Shown in pieces: positions 7,738 through 15,764 of a stretch of DNA of 64,000 nt. Within the stretch, counting starts at the first letter, position 1; every line of letters begins with the position of its first letter. The translations under genes were made by a program, and so were the position numbers. Source of the DNA: Sphingomonas glacialis (GTDB taxonomy: Bacteria > Pseudomonadota > Alphaproteobacteria > Sphingomonadales > Sphingomonadaceae); assembly GCF_006439055.1 (NCBI RefSeq), contig NZ_RCZC01000002.1, positions 402,106 through 466,105 of the forward strand, read 5' to 3'. A model generated the notes under the pieces. The model made no database searches, was not told the DNA's origin, and saw only the letters and a list, made by a program, of their open reading frames with translations.

Positions 7738-9417
7738 TCAGCGCGTCAGTTTCTTGTAGGCCAGCCGCGTCGGACGATCCGCCGCATCGCCGAGGCGACG
7801 GCGCTTGTCTTCCTCGTACGATTCGAAGTTCCCCTCGAACCACTCGACATGGCTGTCGCCCTCGAACGCGAGGATGTGCGTCGCGAGGCGATCGAGGAAG
7901 AAGCGATCGTGGCTGATCACCACGGCGCAGCCCGCGAAGCTCTCGAGCGCTTCCTCGAGCGCGCGCAGCGTCTCGACGTCGAGATCGTTGGTCGGCTCGT
8001 CGAGCAGGAGGACGTTGCCACCCTCCTTGAGCATCTTGGCGAGATGGACGCGGTTGCGTTCACCGCCCGAGAGCTGGCCGACCTTCTTCTGCTGGTCCTG
8101 GCCCTTGAAGTTGAACGCGCCGACATAGGCGCGCGTGCCGAGCTCCTGCTTGCCGAAGCGGAACACTTCGAGCTTGTCGGAGACTTCTTCCCACACCGTG
8201 TTCGACGGCGTCAGGTCATCGCGCGACTGGTCGACATAGCCGAGCTTGACGGTCTGGCCGACTTCGATCGAGCCGCCATCGGGCTGCTCCTGGCCGGTGA
8301 TCAGCTTGAACAGCGTCGACTTGCCCGCGCCGTTCGGCCCGATCACGCCGACGATGCCGCCGGGCGGCAGCACGAAGTCGAGATTGTCGAACAGCAGCTT
8401 GTCGCCGTACGCCTTGGTCAGGCCCTTGGCCTCGATCACCTTGCCGCCGAGACGCTCGGGCAGCTGGATCAGGATCTGCGCCTTGCCGACCGAGCGGTTC
8501 TCCTGCTTCTCCATCAGCTCGTCGAACGCACGGATACGCGCCTTCGACTTGGTCTGGCGTGCCTTGGGGGTCTGGCGCATCCAGGCGAGCTCGTCGGAGA
8601 TCGCCTTGGCCTTGCCCTGCTCCTCGCGATCCTCCTGCTCGAGCCGCTTGACCTTCTTTTCGAGATAGCCCGAATAGTTGGACTCGTAGGTGTAATAGCG
8701 CCCGCGATCGAGCTCGAGCACCCAGTTGACGACATTGTCGAGGAAGTAGCGATCGTGGGTGACGAGGATGACGTTGCCGACATAGTCGCGCAGGTAATTC
8801 TCGAGCCAGGCGACGCTCTCGGCGTCGAGATGGTTGGTCGGCTCGTCGAGCAGCAGGATGTTGGGCTTTTCGAGCAGCAGCTTGCACAAAGCGACGCGAC
8901 GCTTCTCACCGCCCGAGAGATTGGTGACGGGGCTGTCGCCCGGTGGGCAGCGCAGTGCCTCCATCGCGATTTCGAGCTGGTTGTCGAGGCTCCAGCCGTC
9001 GACCGCGTCGATCTTCTCCTGCAGGTCGCCCATCTCGGCGAGCAGCGCGTCGAAATCGCAATCCTCGGGCGGATCGCCCATGATCGCGACGATCTCGTTA
9101 TAGCGATCGACCATCCCGCCGATCGGGCCCGCGCCCGCACGGACGTTGCCGATCACGTCCTTGGTTTCGTCGAGCTTGGGCTCCTGCGGCAGATAGCCGA
9201 CCTTGATGCCCTCGGCGGCCCAGGCCTCGCCGGTGAATTCGGGGTCGATCCCGCCCATGATCTTCATCAGCGTCGACTTGCCCGAGCCGTTCGGCCCGAT
9301 GATCGCGATCTTCGCGTCGGGCAGGAACTGGAGCGAGATGTTGTTGAGCACCGGCTTGGGGGCACCGGGGAAGGTCTTGGTCAGGCCCTTCATCACATAG
9401 CTGTACTGCACGGCCAT
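7738..9417 (-). CDS. ettA: Energy-dependent translational throttle protein EttA (ABC-F)
   Basis: A 559-residue ABC-F ATPase without membrane segments. Two ABC cassettes are present: Walker A GPNGSGKST and GPNGAGKST, signatures NLSGGEKRR and QLSGGERNR, Walker B LLLDEPTNHLD and LLLDEPTNDLD. The inter-domain arm lies around residues 240-320. EttA binds the ribosomal E site and gates initiation according to ATP/ADP ratio. The frame is open far upstream, but the family start MAVQYSYVMKGLTK fixes initiation at 9417. Confidence 0.95.
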   Translation of the reverse strand: MAVQYSYVMKGLTKTFPGAPKPVLNNISLQFLPDAKIAIIGPNGSGKSTLMKIMGGIDPEFTGEAWAAEGIKVGYLPQEPKLDETKDVIGNVRAGAGPIGGMVDRYNEIVAIMGDPPEDCDFDALLAEMGDLQEKIDAVDGWSLDNQLEIAMEALRCPPGDSPVTNLSGGEKRRVALCKLLLEKPNILLLDEPTNHLDAESVAWLENYLRDYVGNVILVTHDRYFLDNVVNWVLELDRGRYYTYESNYSGYLEKKVKRLEQEDREEQGKAKAISDELAWMRQTPKARQTKSKARIRAFDELMEKQENRSVGKAQILIQLPERLGGKVIEAKGLTKAYGDKLLFDNLDFVLPPGGIVGVIGPNGAGKSTLFKLITGQEQPDGGSIEVGQTVKLGYVDQSRDDLTPSNTVWEEVSDKLEVFRFGKQELGTRAYVGAFNFKGQDQQKKVGQLSGGERNRVHLAKMLKEGGNVLLLDEPTNDLDVETLRALEEALESFAGCAVVISHDRFFLDRLATHILAFEGDSHVEWFEGNFESYEEDKRRRLGDAADRPTRLAYKKLTR

Positions 9418-9518
9418 CGGCTGCGGACTCCGGGGGTAAAGATGGTGGATTGTTGGCGTGGCAGATAGCGATGCGCGGGGGCGTTGGCAACGTGGGCGGG
9501 GTGCGGTAGCTTCCTGGT

Positions 9519-9791
9519 ATGGAACGGATCGACATCTCGGACGGGCGCCGCGTCGCCGATCTGGTCGAAGCGGTCGAGCGCGGCGACGAGGTGGTGATCG
9601 TGCGCGATGGCGCGATCGTCGCCGAAGTCCGAAGTCGTCAGCCTCACCCGGCTCCGGCAACACCGCTAACAGGCGAAACGGAGACGATAGACCTCGCCGC
9701 CATCCGCGACCTGCATGCACGCTTTCCCAGCCTGCGGATTGACAGCGCCGCGACGCTGATTCGAGAAATGCGCGACGAGGACGATCATTGA
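9519..9791 (+). CDS. Phd/YefM-type antitoxin (prevent-host-death family)
   Basis: A 90-residue protein whose N-terminal half, RVADLVEAVERGDEVVIVRDGAIVAEV, fits the Phd/YefM DNA-binding fold. The C-terminal part with LAAIRDLHARFP and EMRDEDDH is the usual toxin-neutralising tail. It overlaps the PIN toxin gene by 4 nt, the classical antitoxin-toxin coupling. Such antitoxins normally autoregulate their promoter, here probably within the 101 bp shared with divergent ettA. Confidence 0.85.
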   Translation: MERIDISDGRRVADLVEAVERGDEVVIVRDGAIVAEVRSRQPHPAPATPLTGETETIDLAAIRDLHARFPSLRIDSAATLIREMRDEDDH

Positions 9792-10231
9792 AGGCGTATT
9801 TCGATACGAGCGCCTTTGCTGCGATCCTCCTCGAAGACGACCGGTGGCAGGACATCGCCGAATGGGTCGATGCGCAGCAGATCCAAGGGTCTATAAGTGA
9901 TTTCGGCTGGGGTGAATTCGTCTCGGCGATCGGCATCCGCGTGCGCCTTGGACGAGCATTGGCGAGCGACGCGCTGGACTTTCTGGGGCTCGTACCGGCG
10001 CGCCTGCGAGGTTGGTCGCGCGTCGCGATCGTACCCGCCGATATCGCAGCCGCGACCGACATGCTTTCGAAGTTTGCGCTCGGACTGAAACTGCCCGATG
10101 CGATTCACATTGCGGTCGCGCAGCGTCTCGGGCTTACACTCGTTTCGACCGACATCCGCCAGGTCCGCGCCGCCGTCTCGCTCGGTGTCGCCGCCATCAA
10201 CCCCTTGCACACAGACGGGACTCCTTCTTGA
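9788..10231 (+). CDS. PIN domain toxin (VapC-like ribonuclease)
   Basis: A 147-residue PIN protein. Acidic metal-binding residues are visible in YFDTSAFAAILLEDD at the N-terminus, in the Glu of WGEFVSA near residue 43, in LPDAIHIAVA near residue 102 and in STDIRQ near residue 118. VapC toxins cleave RNA, often tRNA or rRNA. The start is a TTG at 9788 within the TTGA overlap with the antitoxin stop. The next gene, an M28 peptidase, also starts with TTG inside this gene's stop. Confidence 0.85.
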   Translation: MKAYFDTSAFAAILLEDDRWQDIAEWVDAQQIQGSISDFGWGEFVSAIGIRVRLGRALASDALDFLGLVPARLRGWSRVAIVPADIAAATDMLSKFALGLKLPDAIHIAVAQRLGLTLVSTDIRQVRAAVSLGVAAINPLHTDGTPS

Positions 10232-11631
10232 CCACGCTTCGCGCCCTCGCCCCTTCGTTGCTGCTCGCCTCCACCTTGCTCGCCGGTCCCGCGCTCGCCC
10301 AGCGCGCCGCGCCATTGGTCGACCCCGCGGTCGCCGCGCTGCGCGACAAGGCGCTGAACGACGATATCGCCTATGACATCGTCGAGGGGCTCACCACCGA
10401 GGTCGGCCCACGCCCCGATGGATCGCCCAAGGAAGAGCGCGCGCGGCAGTGGGCGGTCGCCAAGCTCAAGAGCCTCGGCTTCAAGAATGTGCGGATCGAA
10501 CCGTATGAACTGAAGAACGTGTGGATCCGCGGCGTCGAGACCGCCGAAGTCGTCGCGCCGTTCGAACAGCCGCTGCGGCTGACCGCGCTCGGCAATTCGG
10601 GCGCGACGCCGGCCGAGGGGCTGACGCTGCCGGTCGTGTTCTTCCCGTCGCTCGCCGACCTGCGCGCGGCACCCGACGGCAGCCTGACCGGCAAGATCGC
10701 CTTCGTCTCGAACGCGATGCAGGCTAATCAGGACGGGTCGAGCTATGGCCCCGAAGGCCAGGCCCGCCGCGCGGGCCCGAGCATCGCGGCACAGAAAGGC
10801 GCGAGCGCGATCGTCATTCGCTCGATCGGCTCCGATCACGGCCGCGGGCCGCATGCGGGCGTCACCAACTTCGCACCCGGCGTCGCGCCGATCCCCGCCG
10901 CCGCGCTGTCGGTCGCCGACGCCGCCAACCTCGAACGGATGGTCAAGCGCGGCAAGCCGGTGACGCTTCACCTCACGCTGACACCTACGTTCGTGCCAAG
11001 CCGCATGTCGGGCAATGTCGTCGCCGAAGTCCCCGGCACCGATCCGGCGGCGGGCACGATCCTGATCGGCGGACATCTCGACAGCTGGGATCTCGGCACC
11101 GGCGCGATCGACGATGCGTCGGGCATCGCGATCACCACCGCCGCCGCCAAGCGGATGATGGACGCCGGGCGGCATCGGCGCACGATCCGCGTCGTCTGGT
11201 TCGGCGATGAAGAGACCGGCGGGTTCGGCGGCCTCGCTTACGCCAAGGCCCATGCCGGCGAGACGCACGCGATGGCGGCCGAATCCGACTTCGGCGCCGA
11301 CCGCGTGTGGCGCTTCGAGACCAACCTCCCCGCAACCGCCAAGCCGGTCGGCGACCGGCTGATCGCGGCGCTCGCGCCGCTCGGCATCGTGCACGGCGCA
11401 GGCGTCGCGGGCGATGGCACCGATGTCGGGCCGACGCTCGCGACCGGGATCGCTGCGGTCGATCTCAACCAGGACGGCACGCGCTATTTCGATTACCATC
11501 ATACCCCCGAGGACACGCTCGAACGGATCGACACGCAGCAATTGCGGCAAAATGTCGCGGCATGGACCGCGGTTTTAGCCGTCGTCGCCGATGCGCCCGA
11601 GGCGATCGGCCCGGTCACGCCGAAGAAATGA
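10228..11631 (+). CDS. M28 family zinc aminopeptidase, exported
   Basis: A 467-residue peptidase with a signal peptide (residues 1-24, ending GPALA) and a PA-domain insert before the catalytic part. Metal ligands are visible: His/Asp in GGHLDSWDLG near residue 278, Asp in DDASGIA, Glu-Glu in GDEETGG near residue 332, and the last His in YFDYHHTPEDTL. The family removes N-terminal residues from peptides. No ATG fits; TTG 10228 overlaps the PIN gene stop (TTGA), so the peptidase appears coupled to the toxin-antitoxin pair, which is unusual. Confidence 0.9.
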   Translation: MTTLRALAPSLLLASTLLAGPALAQRAAPLVDPAVAALRDKALNDDIAYDIVEGLTTEVGPRPDGSPKEERARQWAVAKLKSLGFKNVRIEPYELKNVWIRGVETAEVVAPFEQPLRLTALGNSGATPAEGLTLPVVFFPSLADLRAAPDGSLTGKIAFVSNAMQANQDGSSYGPEGQARRAGPSIAAQKGASAIVIRSIGSDHGRGPHAGVTNFAPGVAPIPAAALSVADAANLERMVKRGKPVTLHLTLTPTFVPSRMSGNVVAEVPGTDPAAGTILIGGHLDSWDLGTGAIDDASGIAITTAAAKRMMDAGRHRRTIRVVWFGDEETGGFGGLAYAKAHAGETHAMAAESDFGADRVWRFETNLPATAKPVGDRLIAALAPLGIVHGAGVAGDGTDVGPTLATGIAAVDLNQDGTRYFDYHHTPEDTLERIDTQQLRQNVAAWTAVLAVVADAPEAIGPVTPKK

Positions 11632-11699
11632 CCCTGGCTCGGCTCGTCGCAAATATGGCCGAAAGGTGGCAGATGCGCCGGGCAATGGCCGATTTGCGA

Positions 11700-11727
11700 T
11701 TGACGCACCGCAGCGGGGCGCTATGCC
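11700..11727 (+). promoter_or_regulatory. Putative sigma-70 promoter of the small lipoprotein gene
   Basis: TTGACG at 11700-11705 and TATGCC at 11722-11727 are separated by 16 nt and lie about 60 nt before the lipoprotein start. The match is reasonable but not checked experimentally. Confidence 0.4.
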
Positions 11728-11789
11728 TCCGGTCTTCGCGAACGGCATAGGGCCGGTTGCGAAGCGCTAATTTGCTTGGGAGCAATTGC

Positions 11790-12068
11790 ATGAAGAAGAT
11801 CGCCCTTGTTCTCGTCGCCGCCGGCCTGGTCTCGCTCGCCGCTTGCAACAAGAACCCTGAAGCTGCTGCAATCGAAAACAATGCTGACGTCATCGCCGAC
11901 GGCATCGACAACAACGCCTCGATGATCGACGACATGGCTTCGAACACCTCGAACGCTGTTGCTTCGGACGTCCTGGCGAACAAGGCCGACGAACTGCATG
12001 ACACTGCCGACAACGTCCGCGACGCGGGCGAAGCCAAGGCCGACAACGTCGCCAAGGCTGCCAAGTAA
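11790..12068 (+). CDS. Small lipoprotein of unknown function
   Basis: A 92-residue protein with a lipoprotein signal: MKKIALVLVAAGLVSLAAC, where the Cys at residue 20 would be lipidated. The mature part is Ala/Asp/Asn-rich and low complexity (ENNADVIADGIDNNAS, then ADNVRDAGEAKADNV) and should be helical. Codon use is less GC-biased than the neighbours, as in highly expressed small envelope proteins. It has its own putative promoter and a strong terminator, so it is a single-gene unit. I do not recognise a named family. Confidence 0.85.
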   Translation: MKKIALVLVAAGLVSLAACNKNPEAAAIENNADVIADGIDNNASMIDDMASNTSNAVASDVLANKADELHDTADNVRDAGEAKADNVAKAAK

Positions 12069-12101
12069 GACCCAACGGGCTTCGGCCCAGGTCTGACGAT
12101 T

Positions 12102-12133
12102 GGGGCGTCTTCCTAGCGGAAGGCGCCCTTTTT
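12102..12133 (+). terminator. Rho-independent terminator after the lipoprotein gene
   Basis: GGGGCGTCTTCC-TAGC-GGAAGGCGCCC followed by TTTTT: a 10-11 bp stem with one G.T pair, a tetraloop and a T-run. It lies 33 nt after the stop codon. Confidence 0.85.
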
Positions 12134-12142
12134 CGTGGCCGC

Positions 12143-12766
12143 TCAGTTGAGCTGCGCGATCACCAGATCGAGCGCCGCCAGGCGCAGCGCGATATCGCGA
12201 CGATAGGAAGCACCGGCAGGCGCCAGCTTCAGCGCGCGCGCCCAATACAGCCGCGCGGTGCGATACTCGCCGGTCTGCGCGTAAGCGAGCCCTTCGAAGA
12301 ACGGCGGCGCCGGATGTTCGGGCGCGAGCCGGGTCGCCTGGTCGAACGCCAGCCGCGCGGCGGGCGACACCGCTGCGTCATGCTGCACCAGCGCCGTCCC
12401 CAGCCCGGTCCATAGCGTCAGGCTGCGCGGATAATGGTTGAGCCCGAGCAGCACGACATTGGCGCCGCTGCGGCGGCTGCCCGAGCGCATCAGCGCATCG
12501 GACGCGATCAGATACGCCCCATCGCCGGTAAAGCGCCCGAGCATCGCATTGCGCAGTTCGACCATCTCGGGCGCGACCGCCACGGGGGTCGCGTCGGAGA
12601 CCGCGAGATGCTCGCCGAGCCCGGCGCGTTGCTGGAGCGCATAGCCGGCAGCGCCCAGCATCAGCGCCGCCCCGACCAGCGTCCAGAGCGAGCGGGACAC
12701 GCCGCTGACCCATAAGGCTCCAGCGGCCACGACGCCGATCAGCGCCAAGCCTATCCAGCCACTCAT
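12143..12766 (-). CDS. TPR membrane protein, CcmI/NrfG-like
   Basis: A 207-residue protein with two N-terminal membrane segments (about 3-22 and 27-45) followed by tetratricopeptide-type helices; LWTGLGTALVQ, ARLAFDQATRLAPEHPAPPFFEGLAYAQTG and TARLYWARALKLAP are recognisable repeats. The architecture resembles the periplasmic TPR part of cytochrome c biogenesis protein CcmI/CycH, but no other ccm gene is nearby, so that role is only an inference. It converges with the lipoprotein terminator. Confidence 0.65.
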   Translation of the reverse strand: MSGWIGLALIGVVAAGALWVSGVSRSLWTLVGAALMLGAAGYALQQRAGLGEHLAVSDATPVAVAPEMVELRNAMLGRFTGDGAYLIASDALMRSGSRRSGANVVLLGLNHYPRSLTLWTGLGTALVQHDAAVSPAARLAFDQATRLAPEHPAPPFFEGLAYAQTGEYRTARLYWARALKLAPAGASYRRDIALRLAALDLVIAQLN

Positions 12767-12858
12767 TGCGTCTGCTTCATATTCATCACGCTGCTGTACG
12801 GGATTTGCGCGCGACGTCTAAGCCCAAGTGCGGACTCGTCGCCGCAATGAACCCGGCG

Positions 12859-13257
12859 TCAGTCGCCAGCGCGTATCGGCTGGATCAGATCCCAGCGGTT
12901 TCCGCAGAGATCCTCGAAGACGGCAACGATGCCGTAGGGCTCGTGCCGGGGTGGCTCGACGAAGCGGACGCCGCGCTGCGTATACGCATGATGGTCGCGG
13001 GCGAAATCGTCGGTCTCGAGAAACAGGAACACGCGGCCGCCGCTCTGATCCCCTACCGCGCTGACTTGGGCATCGCCGACGGCGCGCGCCAGCAGCAGCC
13101 CGCTTGCGCTGCTCGGCGGTGCAACGACGACCCAGCGCTTCTCGTCGCCCAGCGCGGTGTCCTCGCGAAGCTCGAACCCGAGCGCATCGACGAAGAAGGC
13201 AATGGCCGGATCATAGTCCGCGACGAGGAGCGAGGTCAGGGTCAGACGCTGTGGCAT
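12859..13257 (-). CDS. VOC/glyoxalase-like family protein
   Basis: A 132-residue protein with two beta-alpha-beta-beta-beta modules: LTLTSLLVADYDPAIAFFVDALGFEL at the N-terminus and FLFLETDDFARDHHAYTQRGVRF in the second half, ending FEDLCGNRWDLIQP. This is the vicinal-oxygen-chelate fold used by glyoxalases, dioxygenases and resistance proteins. The substrate cannot be assigned. It is a stand-alone gene between the TPR gene and the dehydrogenase, all on the minus strand. Confidence 0.85.
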   Translation of the reverse strand: MPQRLTLTSLLVADYDPAIAFFVDALGFELREDTALGDEKRWVVVAPPSSASGLLLARAVGDAQVSAVGDQSGGRVFLFLETDDFARDHHAYTQRGVRFVEPPRHEPYGIVAVFEDLCGNRWDLIQPIRAGD

Positions 13258-13299
13258 CCGATCCTTGTGACCGATGGCGCCCGTCGCGCCAATGCCCGA

Positions 13300-13338
13300 C
13301 CGCCATTCAGCGGACGCCCGAGGGCGTCCGCGTGGCGG
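13300..13338. terminator. Nested hairpin downstream of the dehydrogenase gene
   Basis: An inner 10-bp palindrome (GCGGACGCCC / GGGCGTCCGC, 13310-13331) sits inside an outer CCGCCA / TGGCGG stem (13300-13305 and 13333-13338). It starts 3 nt beyond the dehydrogenase stop. There is no clear T-run, so it may be a Rho-independent-like transcript end or an RNA-stabilising hairpin. Confidence 0.5.
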
Positions 13339-13341
13339 GCT

Positions 13342-14394
13342 TCAGGCGCGCCCGATCAGACGCTTTGCGATCGTGTCGGCGACGTCGGAGATCGGCGCGC
13401 CGGTGCGATCGGCCTCGTCCCACACCTGGACCAGCCGGTCGGGGATGCGCGCGATGCGGGCCTCGACTTCAGCCTGATCGCCGTGCCCGAGATATTCGAG
13501 CGCGACGTTGATGATGCCGCCCGCGTTGATCACGTAATCGGGCGCATACAGGATGCCGCGCGCCTGGAGCGCAGCGCCCTCGGCCTTGGTCTCGAGCTGG
13601 TTGTTCGCGCCGCCTGCGACGATCGTGGTGCGCAGCGCCGCGATCGATGCCGGGGTCAGGATCGCACCGAGCGCGTTCGGGCTGACGATGTCGGCCTCGA
13701 CGCCGAGGATCTCATCCGCCGCGACAGTCTGTGCGCCGAGCTGTTCGGCGAGTGCCTTGGCGCGATCGGCGTTGACGTCGGCCAGCGTGAGCACCGCGCC
13801 GTCCTTGGCGAGCAGCCGGGCGAGCCCGCCGCCGACGCTGCCGACGCCCTGGATCGCGACGCGCACGCCCTTCATGTCGGTGGCACCAAGCCCGCGCTGC
13901 GCAGCCGCCTTGACGCCGAGATAGACGCCCATCGCGGTGTACGGCCCGGGATCGCCGCCGGCGCTGCCCGCCGCGACGGGGAGGCCCGAGACATGCTTGG
14001 TCTTGGTCGCGATCGTCTTCATGCTCGCTTCGGACATGCCGACGTCCTCGGCCGTCACATAGCGCCCGCCGAGCGAATCGACCACGCCGCCGAACGCCTC
14101 GAGCTGCGCGAGGCTGATCGTGTCACCCGGCTTCGCCGCGAGAACGACGCCCTTGCCGCCGCCCATCGGCAGATCGGCCATCGCGTTCTTGAAGCTCATC
14201 CCGCGCGAGAGGCGCAAAGCGTCGGTGATCGCGCGGTCGCTGTCGGCATAATGCCAGAAACGCACGCCGCCGGCGGCCGGCCCGAGCTTGGTCGAATGGA
14301 TCGCGATGACAGCCCGAAGCCCCGAGGCCGGATCGGTGAAGAGGTGCACGCCCTCATGATCGTCGAAATCGGGGAAGCCCCATCCGGTGGTCAC
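13342..14394 (-). CDS. Glu/Leu/Phe/Val dehydrogenase (leucine dehydrogenase-like)
   Basis: A 350-residue NAD-dependent amino acid dehydrogenase. Visible are GPAAGGVRFWHY near residue 42, the catalytic lysines in SRGMSFKNAMADLPMGGGKG around residues 65-85, and the Rossmann glycines in VAIQGVGSVGGGLARLL near residue 180. The short length and FPDFDDHEGVHLF N-terminus resemble leucine/valine dehydrogenases rather than glutamate dehydrogenase. Start is GTG 14394; the frame is open further upstream but would run into tRNA-His. Substrate assignment is an inference. Confidence 0.9.
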   Translation of the reverse strand: MTTGWGFPDFDDHEGVHLFTDPASGLRAVIAIHSTKLGPAAGGVRFWHYADSDRAITDALRLSRGMSFKNAMADLPMGGGKGVVLAAKPGDTISLAQLEAFGGVVDSLGGRYVTAEDVGMSEASMKTIATKTKHVSGLPVAAGSAGGDPGPYTAMGVYLGVKAAAQRGLGATDMKGVRVAIQGVGSVGGGLARLLAKDGAVLTLADVNADRAKALAEQLGAQTVAADEILGVEADIVSPNALGAILTPASIAALRTTIVAGGANNQLETKAEGAALQARGILYAPDYVINAGGIINVALEYLGHGDQAEVEARIARIPDRLVQVWDEADRTGAPISDVADTIAKRLIGRA

Positions 14395-14422
14395 GGATAA
14401 ATTCCTGGCTGCTGAAAAGAAG

Positions 14423-14500
14423 TGGGGCGACCGACGGGACTTGAACCCGCAACATCCGGCATCACAAGCCGACGCTCTAACCAATTGAACTACGATCGCC
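14423..14500 (-). tRNA. tRNA-His (GTG)
   Basis: The minus strand folds into a full cloverleaf: D arm GTTC/GAGC, anticodon stem-loop TCGGC-TTGTGAT-GCCGG with anticodon GTG, and T arm GCGGG-TTCAAGT-CCCGT. The CCA end is encoded (14423-14425). A 5' G at 14500 can pair with C73 at 14426, the G-1:C73 identity pair of bacterial tRNA-His. Confidence 0.96.
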
Positions 14501-14553
14501 GCAGAGGAAGCGCCCCTAGCGGGGTCGGGGGGCCAGCGTCAAGAATGGATCGC

Positions 14554-15291
14554 TCAGAATTTACCGTCAATCGTCAGGCGATGCCCCGACGGGGTCGGTT
14601 GAAAGCCACTGAGCTCGAGTTTTTGCGCGGCGGTCGCATCGACCGGCTTGACCGTCAGCTCGGCGCGGAACCGGCCGGCCGACCAGAGCCGCAGTGCGAT
14701 CTGCTCGGTCCCCGACTGGCTCGCCAGCGGCAACAGCAGCGCACCGGCATCGCAGCGCGCGGTGCCGGCAAGCCCCTGCCCCAGGCTGATTCCCGCGATA
14801 TCGGCGCCGAGCGTCGCCTTGACGCGCCCCTCCGCCGCCTCGCATTTGCCATCGACGAAACGGAGCGTGACCTCGTCGAGATCGATTCCGCTGACCGGGA
14901 GCGGCGCGAAGACGTCGCCCGCCGGGAGGCGCGCGGTCATCGAATCGAGCCCGACGCCGTGGCGCGAGACGCTGATAGCGCCGTGGACCGCGCGAGTCAT
15001 TGCGTCAGCGCCGCCGGCGTCTGGGCTTGCCAGGGCGACCCGCGCCCGGCCCCCGAGCAGCGCCCAGGGCGAGAGCGAGGCCTTCACGTCGCCCAGTGCG
15101 ATCGTGCCGACCTGCGCTTCGCGTAAGCCACCGAACCACACGCTCCCGGTCGCCGCGCGCGCGGCGATGCGGGTCGAATCGAGATCGAACCAACCGAGCA
15201 CGAAGCGCAGCGGCAGCAGGATCAGCAATGCTGCGAAGAACACCGCGCCGAACAGCGCGACCGGGCCGGTCCTGAGGCGAAAGCGCGTCAT
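14554..15291 (-). CDS. gspN: Type II secretion system protein N (GspN)
   Basis: A 245-residue last gene of the T2SS operon, overlapping gspM by 4 nt. It has an N-terminal membrane anchor (about 10-33) and a long beta-rich periplasmic part, with the GspN-like start LPLRFVLGWFDLDSTRIAARAATGSVWFG. GspN is a non-universal component of unclear role, possibly assisting secretin or pseudopilus assembly. Position and topology support the call as much as sequence does. Confidence 0.85.
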   Translation of the reverse strand: MTRFRLRTGPVALFGAVFFAALLILLPLRFVLGWFDLDSTRIAARAATGSVWFGGLREAQVGTIALGDVKASLSPWALLGGRARVALASPDAGGADAMTRAVHGAISVSRHGVGLDSMTARLPAGDVFAPLPVSGIDLDEVTLRFVDGKCEAAEGRVKATLGADIAGISLGQGLAGTARCDAGALLLPLASQSGTEQIALRLWSAGRFRAELTVKPVDATAAQKLELSGFQPTPSGHRLTIDGKF

Positions 15292-15764
15292 GGATGCTTC
15301 GCCTTCAAGGTGAGCTGGACCGCCACGCCATGGTCGCCCGTGTCGGTGGTGGCGAGCTGATCGACCAGAATGCCGTCGGCCTCGAGCTGCGCCAGCCAGC
15401 CGACCAGCGCGCCCGGTCGTGCCGCGGCGAGCGCGATCGCGACGCGGTCATTGCCCTGCGGCGTGACGTTGGCGAGCGCGAAGCCCGCATCGTTGGCGCG
15501 CGCGCGGATCACCGATTCGAGCGGGGCGTCGAGCGGAGCGGCGCGCATCGCTTGCGCCGCCTTGACCGCATCGACGCGGACCTGCGTCTCGCCGAGCGCG
15601 ATCACGGCGTCAGCATGGCGCGCCTTGGCCGAATCGAGCGCGTCGCTAAGCGGCACGACGAGGAAATAGCCGAACACCAGGGCGGCGATCACGCCACCGG
15701 CGAGCAGCAGATACTGTTCGCGCTGGCTCCGGCTGCGATACCAGAGGAGGAAACGCTCGGTCAT
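15288..15764 (-). CDS. gspM: Type II secretion system protein M (GspM)
   Basis: A 158-residue inner-membrane protein. Residues 1-18 are cytoplasmic (RFLLWYRSRSQREQYLLL is the typical GspM start), residues about 19-38 span the membrane, and the rest forms a ferredoxin-like periplasmic domain. GspM pairs with GspL in the assembly platform. It overlaps gspL and gspN by 4 nt each, indicating translational coupling. Confidence 0.88.
   Translation of the reverse strand: MTERFLLWYRSRSQREQYLLLAGGVIAALVFGYFLVVPLSDALDSAKARHADAVIALGETQVRVDAVKAAQAMRAAPLDAPLESVIRARANDAGFALANVTPQGNDRVAIALAAARPGALVGWLAQLEADGILVDQLATTDTGDHGVAVQLTLKAKHP

Noticed and set aside
9519..10231. Toxin-antitoxin pair as a sign of a mobile island
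   Set aside because: No integrase, transposase, attachment-site repeat or base-composition shift is seen around it.
12766..14400. A 544-codon plus-strand frame
   Set aside because: Runs antisense through the VOC protein gene and the dehydrogenase; low-complexity translation.
14423..14500. tRNA-His as an integration site
   Set aside because: No direct repeat of the tRNA 3' end and no integrase were seen nearby; the flanking genes are ordinary.
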